Shown here: positions 32,705 to 37,475 of the stretch, one piece after another
Numbering within the stretch: the first letter of the stretch is position 1
Layout of the letters: each line of letters starts with the position of its first letter
Assembly: GCA_938023075.1 (NCBI GenBank)
Contig: CALHDG010000233.1
Location: forward strand, 1-37,475
Direction: 5' to 3'
DNA length: 37,475 nt
Source of the DNA: an uncultured Chitinophagales bacterium
GTDB taxonomy: Bacteria; Bacteroidota; Bacteroidia; Chitinophagales; JAHDHT01
Made by a program: the position numbers and the translations under genes
The notes under the pieces: model-generated
The model's input: the letters and a program-made list of their open reading frames with translations, nothing else
What the model was told of the DNA's origin: nothing
Database searches by the model: none

Positions 32705-33742
32705 TCACATCAATACTCCATTAATAGGCTCAATATTAGGCGGCAAGTCGGTTTCCCCTAACATTTCACGTAAATCTATTTCTATTACCCGGCAAAGCGA
32801 TAGCATCGGAATATCATTACCTAATCCTTCAAACGGATTTTCTGAATAATCGCCCACTAACTCCATCATTAAGTAAACCCAAGCTACCAAAACAGTAAAG
32901 GGAATAGCTAACCAAACTAACGATTCATTCAATTTATGAAACTCGTTTGCCATACCAAAGGGCAACAATAAAATAAAGATGCCAATAAAAATAATACTGG
33001 TGCTACCATATTGACGAGGCAAGGGAAATTTCTTAATCCGCTCACATTTGCCTTGATGAATATAAAAATCATTTAAAATACTTTGCAATTCCATGTGCCG
33101 GAAATCATCTATCGTATTTTCATCTTTTATTTGTGCCAATTCAATCGATTGCTCATTGATAATTTGAGTAGCAGTATTTTTATAATTGATCAATCGGTCA
33201 TACTCACCTGCTGGTAAAAAATTTTTCAATTCTACTTCGGTTACCGTATCTTTGTATAAGCCCGTACCAAACTCCTCCTGTCTTTTTTGCGCCTGTTTTG
33301 CAACATGCCTGCCTTGGTTAATATGCTCCCAAGTAGTAGGTATCAATAGTTGGTTTCGCAAAGCATACAACCAACCAATGTGCCGGTAAATTAAACGTTG
33401 CCTTAGTTGCTGAAGTTCAATATCCGTTAATCGTTTCTCTCTAAAGTAATTGCCGGTAAAAGCCAATACCGTGCTACCCCAAGCTCTGCTGCTATTTACA
33501 ATGGCTCCCCAAATTTTACGCGCTTCCCAAAGCCGGTCGTAAGCTTGGTTATTTTTAAAACCAATATAAAAAGCAACAGCCGTACCTATAACAGAAATAG
33601 GTAGCCAAGGCACGGCAAGCCATGTCCAATGCGTTAACTCATAAAGGCAAGTTACCGCAGTTGCCCATATGGTAAGCCATAATATATGTCGTCCTGTAAA
33701 TTTTATAACATTCCAAAACCCAAAATTCTTCTCTATATACAT
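32705..33742 (-). CDS. Bestrophin-family anion channel
   Basis: 345 residues, the usual size of bacterial bestrophins (RFP-TM family), which form pentameric channels. The diagnostic block FKNNQAYDRLWEARKIWGAIVN follows the second membrane segment (about 64-85). Membrane segments are at about 17-35 (GRHILWLTIWATAVTCLYE), 42-63, 245-265 (SIIFIGIFILLLPFGMA) and 274-295. The C-terminal NPFEGLGNDIPMLSLCRVIEIDLREMLGE is also a family hallmark. Bacterial members are reported to pass cations or anions; plant and algal ones carry chloride and bicarbonate. It lies 15 bp downstream of a beta-carbonic anhydrase gene, which suggests bicarbonate transport here. Its stop overlaps the target duplication of copy B. 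Confidence 0.92.
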   Translation of the reverse strand: MYIEKNFGFWNVIKFTGRHILWLTIWATAVTCLYELTHWTWLAVPWLPISVIGTAVAFYIGFKNNQAYDRLWEARKIWGAIVNSSRAWGSTVLAFTGNYFREKRLTDIELQQLRQRLIYRHIGWLYALRNQLLIPTTWEHINQGRHVAKQAQKRQEEFGTGLYKDTVTEVELKNFLPAGEYDRLINYKNTATQIINEQSIELAQIKDENTIDDFRHMELQSILNDFYIHQGKCERIKKFPLPRQYGSTSIIFIGIFILLLPFGMANEFHKLNESLVWLAIPFTVLVAWVYLMMELVGDYSENPFEGLGNDIPMLSLCRVIEIDLREMLGETDLPPNIEPINGVLM

Positions 33743-33757
33743 TTAAGGTAAAAGTTT

Positions 33758-34327
33758 TTATAAGAAAGAAACTTCTCCACTACCCAAATGATAATAGGCA
33801 GACTCTATAGAAAGTTTTCCACTATCTACCGCATTTTTAATAATAGCTGAACGGCTAGTCAACTCTTTTTTGGTCAATTGTGCATTCATCTTTACAACAT
33901 CATTTACTTCAGCACCTTCTTTACTAGCATGAATTGCCGGCGTAATATGCGAGAGTAAATGATTTAAACTATAGCCATTATCTCCACCATTAACGGCGGC
34001 AGTAACTGCTCCACAGCTTTCGTGCCCTAATACTATCAATACCGGAGACCCAATATGTGCTACCGCATATTCAATACTGGCAATGGTAGATGTGTTGGCA
34101 ACATTGCCTGCAACCCGAACTACAAATAACTCACCTAAACCAACATCAAAAGCTAATTCGGGTACTACCCGGCTATCTGCACAACTTAAAACAATGGCGT
34201 ATGGTTGCTGTCCTCCGGTTAAAGAAGATCTTCTGCTACTGTCTTGCAATTTTCCATCTAATTTGTCAGCTACAAATCGCTGATTACCTGTTTTTAAACG
34301 CTCTAATACTTCTGGTATACTAATCAT
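33758..34327 (-). CDS. Beta-class carbonic anhydrase
   Basis: Interconverts carbon dioxide and bicarbonate with a zinc centre. 189 residues. The ligands are clear: Cys49-Ala-Asp51-Ser-Arg53 (CADSR), His102 and Cys105 (GHESCGAV). The segment VGLGELFVVRVAGNVAN (62-78) is also typical. There is no signal peptide, so it is cytoplasmic. First gene of a two-gene unit with bestrophin, 15 bp apart. Together they could couple bicarbonate formation to transport across the inner membrane, serving carboxylases or pH balance. The short length is in the normal range for this class. Confidence 0.95.
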   Translation of the reverse strand: MISIPEVLERLKTGNQRFVADKLDGKLQDSSRRSSLTGGQQPYAIVLSCADSRVVPELAFDVGLGELFVVRVAGNVANTSTIASIEYAVAHIGSPVLIVLGHESCGAVTAAVNGGDNGYSLNHLLSHITPAIHASKEGAEVNDVVKMNAQLTKKELTSRSAIIKNAVDSGKLSIESAYYHLGSGEVSFL

Positions 34328-34493
34328 AATTTATTCAGTTTTTAAACATCGCAACGAATGTATGAAATTTTGATAATTCATAAAAATTAGTCTGTAATTT
34401 TAAAACATTAAATCCTGTAGTTGCGAAAAATAACTTGAGTTTTATTTTTTTAAAAAAAATTGTGCTTTACCTTTATGTCTTAAATGTAGAAGT

Positions 34494-35093
34494 ATGAAAA
34501 CCTATCTATTAATGTTAGCTCTATTAACCACACAACTTGTTTCGGCTCAAAATACTATGGAAGATGTTTGTCCTTTAAAAGTAGGCAGCGAAATTCCAAC
34601 CACTATGCTTGCGGCAGCCGATGCTCAATTGATTGCTATGGACAGCTTGGTGAATACTAAACCAACCATACTCGTTTTTTACAGAGGTGCTTGGTGTGGA
34701 TATTGTAGAAAACACTTAGCCGAATTAAACGATATCAAGCAAAAAGTAGAAGACTTGGGTTATCAAATGTTTGGTGTTACAGTCGATCAAGCCTCTAAAC
34801 TAAAAGAGACCAATGAAAAAGCAAACACCGAAATTAAAGTTTATGCCGATGTTGATGCCGCAACCATAAAAGCCTTTGGTTTAAATTGGCATGTAGATGA
34901 TACTTTATTTAATAAGTACAAAAACGAATATCAATTAAATTTGGAAGAATGGAGCGGAGCAACCCACCATCAATTACCCGTGCCTGCGGTATTTGTTATT
35001 AAAGATGGTATTATTCAATTTCAGTATGTAAACCCAAATTATAGTGTACGCCTAAAGCCTGAAACTTTGTTAGCTGTTTTAGAAACATTATAA
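34494..35093 (+). CDS. Exported thioredoxin-fold (AhpC/TSA-like) protein
   Basis: 199 residues with a cleavable signal (MKTYLLMLALLTTQLVSAQ). The thioredoxin/peroxiredoxin fold begins around 55 (KPTILVFYRGAWCGYCRKHL), with a CxxC pair at Cys68 and Cys71. It continues with VTVDQASKLKETNEKANTEIKVYADVD and a cis-Pro region before VFVIKDGIIQFQYVNPNY. The ILVFYRGAWCGYC stretch matches periplasmic redoxin-like proteins of Bacteroidota, acting as thiol peroxidase or disulfide reductase. Which one is not certain. A TACCTTTA box is about 25 bp upstream. Standalone. Confidence 0.88.
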   Translation: MKTYLLMLALLTTQLVSAQNTMEDVCPLKVGSEIPTTMLAAADAQLIAMDSLVNTKPTILVFYRGAWCGYCRKHLAELNDIKQKVEDLGYQMFGVTVDQASKLKETNEKANTEIKVYADVDAATIKAFGLNWHVDDTLFNKYKNEYQLNLEEWSGATHHQLPVPAVFVIKDGIIQFQYVNPNYSVRLKPETLLAVLETL

Positions 35094-35103
35094 TAAGCCT
35101 TAA

Positions 35104-35325
35104 GCCAAACTACACACCAAAATATTTAAAATTTTTAGAAGCGAAAGTTTTGGGATATTTACAAACGGGCTCCCTGCTTTCCGTTCAAATGCTGCAGCTC
35201 TGCGACAAAATTGCAACGCTTCAGGCAGCATAACCACTGCAATCAGGGCTAGTCTTCCAAGTTCGCCCCTCTTCAAAAACGAAAATGATAGCAAAGCATC
35301 AAATCTCCCAACCCTAACTTGCAAA
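35104..35325 (-). repeat. Structured element, eroded copy D
   Basis: Minus-strand copy with a recognisable core (35170-35251). The outer pairs have changed together to AGCCCTG and CAGGG, and the inner arms are ATGCTGC (35225-35231, minus) and GCAGCAT (35189-35195). Both halves stay complementary. The left arm (GAAGAGGGGCGAACTTGGAAGAC on minus) survives and ends near CAAGTT, but the terminal repeats are degraded. Confidence 0.72.
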
Positions 35326-35936
35326 ATCAATGCTTTTCAAGAAAGTATACCAGAAAGTGGCAAAGTCAGATAGTATATTTATTTTTTTTCTCATTCCAAA
35401 GAGCTTCATTTTATAAAAGCCTCTCAGTTTCAGTCTTAATTCAAGTATACGAGTAAAATAAGCTCAACATTAAACAGCACTAAAACTACCAATTTTAATA
35501 AAATTAGACAACACCAAAATTTTAAAAATTTAAAACAATTGATAATCAATTAGTTAAATCCTATACGTCTTTCATTTTGACTTTTTTTAGTAAAACAACC
35601 TTCAAAAATTGTATTTTTTTTAGATGTTCAAGCTATTTACATTTGCTCTGAAATCAATTTATAAATTAAATAAAAATTAAAATTACGTCGATAATGATAC
35701 AAAACAAACAAACTTTAAAAGCCGGTCGGTTAAACAAAAAAACCACTGTAGGAAAAAACCAGATCTTTGTATAAAAATATAATCCTTCAATGGGCAGTTC
35801 GTTTTATCTGATTATGCAAATACCCCGAACCCAATACCCACCTTGCTTTAAACACCTGAAACACCCGGCACCCAAAACGCTCGACACCCATTAAAACAAC
35901 TGTCCATTTTTTTTAAATTTAAAACAATTGAAAACA
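35326..35936. other. Non-coding interval with a G-poor, C-tract segment
   Basis: No gene seen. At 35823-35892 the plus strand has runs of three to four C separated by short A-rich spacers (ACCCCGAACCCAATACCCACC, then ACACCCGGCACCCAAAACGC). The opposite strand thus has GGG tracts that could form a G-quadruplex. It lies just before the secreted protein gene, with its 3' end 45 bp from the ATG. Confidence 0.45.
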
Positions 35937-37475
35937 ATGAAATATAAAATTTTAAGTTTCGCGTTTGCCCTTTTCGGTTGCCATTGTTTAGTGGCACAAT
36001 CCATTAGTTCATCGGTTATTTCTCCAATGGGCACCTCTTTTAAACAAGACGGTTTTGGTTTACATTTTTCTATAGGAGAACCTTTAAACACGATGATTGA
36101 AGGAACAGAAAGTAGTATCTCGCAAGGTGTTTTGCAGATGCCTTCTACCAGCACCAATAATGGCAATACTCAGGCTTCTGGTGCAGCACCAACAATTACT
36201 TGCCCTCAAACAACGGTAATCAATATCTGTGCTCCGGTTGGCAGTCCGGCAGCCATGGCTTTCAGCGAGTTTAATCCGGTAGATGACCAAACCGCCTCAG
36301 CAAATATTGCTTTTGATGTGGTAGATGAGATTAACACGCAAGAAGCCTTAACAACCATTACCCGTCAATATATTTTTACGGATGAAGATGGAAACAGCAC
36401 TTCTTGTGAAATGGTCTACCATATTACCAATCAATTTATGGAAGCTCCGGTAATAGCAGAACAACCCGCCATTTGTGCAGATGACTTTTTTGCCGGTATA
36501 AAATTGGGCAGTGCAAATTACCGGGTTTATACCAATCAAAATGGCAGCATGGGTAGTTTAGTTAATATATGCGATAAGCCCGGTTTGTTATGTTCAGCCG
36601 GCGATTTAGGTATTGATGCCACTGTAGCAGGTAACAAACAATTGTGGGTAACAGAATTTATTAATTTTCCAGATGGCTCTATTTGCGAAAGCCCGGCAAG
36701 TGTGTTAAATCTGGAAGTTTTGGAAAAACCAAGTGCTCAACTTAGTGAAGTAAGTACCACTATACAAAATGGAGAAGTATTAGATCTGATGGATTTTGTA
36801 GCCCTTAACCCAAACGGATATTGGTCTGGTGAAGGTGTATTTAGCATTGCAACAGCAGACGGTTCGCCTTTATGGATATTTTCTGGCAATGAAACCGGTG
36901 CAAAAAAATTATACTATACGGTCAGTAACCAAATTTGTACAGAAAGTTATTTGCTGGTAGTTAATGTAGAAGATTTAAATACTTGCGATAGTAACACGGG
37001 TACCTTCTTTTATGCTTTTTGTGGAGGCATTAGTTATTATTTTATTGAGTTAGAAGATGGGCGAATTTTTGACCCTTACTTCGCCGTAGATCCAGGTTAT
37101 TTTCCTTATGAAGGGCAACAAATTCGTTTCGATTATGAAATTAAAACCGACGTTACTACGCCTTGTACAATTTCGGAAAGCCCTATTACCATTACTTGTT
37201 TTGAGACGATTACACCAGGCGTTTTTGCGAACAGACCTGTGCCAATAAACAACAACCAAGGCTTAGTAAGCCCTTCTGTACAGTTGTATCCAAACCCGGT
37301 AGTGGATTATTTGAATTTGAATATAGCTGATGTGCATGCCCATAATTACCAAATACAATTATTTTCGATGAATGGTGCTTTGCTTAAAGAAGCCGTTGTT
37401 AATCAGCCGGTTCAATCTGTTGATTTGTCAGCATTCAATGCTGGAAATTATATAATGCATTTAATAAAAAATGAT
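35937..37475 (+). CDS. T9SS-type secreted protein, C-terminally cut by the window edge
   Basis: Starts at ATG 35937 with a signal peptide (MKYKILSFAFALFGCHCLVAQ) and is open to the last base (513 codons, no stop). Residues 22-58 (SISSSVISPMGTSFKQDGFGLHFSIGEPLNTMIEG) match the repeat at the start of many Bacteroidota surface proteins. The middle is Ig/PKD-like strands with scattered Cys. From about 430, VSPSVQLYPNPVVDYLNLNI...YQIQLFSMNGALLKEAV...LSAFNAGNYIMHLIKND is a classical T9SS type A sorting domain (YPNP motif), which would be cleaved and exchanged for a lipid-linked sugar on the surface. Probably only about 10 C-terminal residues are missing. Adhesin or matrix role is inference. Confidence 0.9.
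   Translation, partial: MKYKILSFAFALFGCHCLVAQSISSSVISPMGTSFKQDGFGLHFSIGEPLNTMIEGTESSISQGVLQMPSTSTNNGNTQASGAAPTITCPQTTVINICAPVGSPAAMAFSEFNPVDDQTASANIAFDVVDEINTQEALTTITRQYIFTDEDGNSTSCEMVYHITNQFMEAPVIAEQPAICADDFFAGIKLGSANYRVYTNQNGSMGSLVNICDKPGLLCSAGDLGIDATVAGNKQLWVTEFINFPDGSICESPASVLNLEVLEKPSAQLSEVSTTIQNGEVLDLMDFVALNPNGYWSGEGVFSIATADGSPLWIFSGNETGAKKLYYTVSNQICTESYLLVVNVEDLNTCDSNTGTFFYAFCGGISYYFIELEDGRIFDPYFAVDPGYFPYEGQQIRFDYEIKTDVTTPCTISESPITITCFETITPGVFANRPVPINNNQGLVSPSVQLYPNPVVDYLNLNIADVHAHNYQIQLFSMNGALLKEAVVNQPVQSVDLSAFNAGNYIMHLIKND

Overview
The window is AT-rich bacterial chromosome from a member of the Bacteroidota. The signs are a secreted protein with a type IX secretion (T9SS) C-terminal domain at the right edge, several lipoproteins with short lipoboxes ending in Cys, Bacteroidota-type -7 promoter boxes (TAnnTTTG) without clear Shine-Dalgarno sequences, and intergenic repeats of a kind common in this phylum. 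A Saprospiraceae- or Chitinophagales-like organism is plausible, but the family cannot be fixed from the sequence alone. No tRNA, rRNA or CRISPR array was seen.

Layout. (1) 0.4-6.7 kb is housekeeping: a membrane TPR protein and pyruvate dehydrogenase E1 alpha (minus strand), recF divergent from them, a lipoprotein, a saccharopine/alanine-dehydrogenase-like enzyme, a YdcF/SanA-like membrane protein and a small conserved-looking hypothetical. (2) 7.0-12.4 kb holds envelope and hypothetical genes: two lipoproteins, a secreted multidomain protein and a 491-residue helical protein behind a good -33/-7 promoter. (3) 13.0-16.5 kb is a large class II (B12-dependent) ribonucleotide reductase. (4) 16.5-23.3 kb is an accessory region: an unrecognised 457-residue protein, a 118-residue protein, one intact and two broken copies of a REP-hairpin plus RAYT transposase module, a ParE/RelE-type toxin-antitoxin pair, a lipoprotein with a frameshifted start, two different non-autonomous (MITE-like) insertions with visible target duplications, and the wreck of a second toxin-antitoxin locus. 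(5) 23.3-35.1 kb returns to core metabolism: ribH, a DinB-fold protein, Tex, an FAD oxidoreductase, a metallo-beta-lactamase-fold hydrolase, aroC, an outer-membrane protein, a carbonic anhydrase-bestrophin operon and a thioredoxin-fold protein. (6) The right end is a large T9SS cargo protein cut by the window edge.

The most notable structure is not a gene. A family of about 250-bp intergenic elements occurs at least six times plus fragments (positions near 0.2, 9.4, 16.8, 26.8, 28.4, 28.7, 32.5 and 35.2 kb). Complete copies have terminal inverted repeats beginning GACAAGTTTATC, and one copy is flanked by an 8-bp direct repeat. Each core folds into a hairpin whose sequence changes between copies while base pairing is kept, so the structure itself appears to be under selection or to be required for propagation. 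The core resembles structured intergenic RNAs known from Bacteroidota (possibly the Rfam Flavo-1 motif), here carried by what looks like a mobile element.
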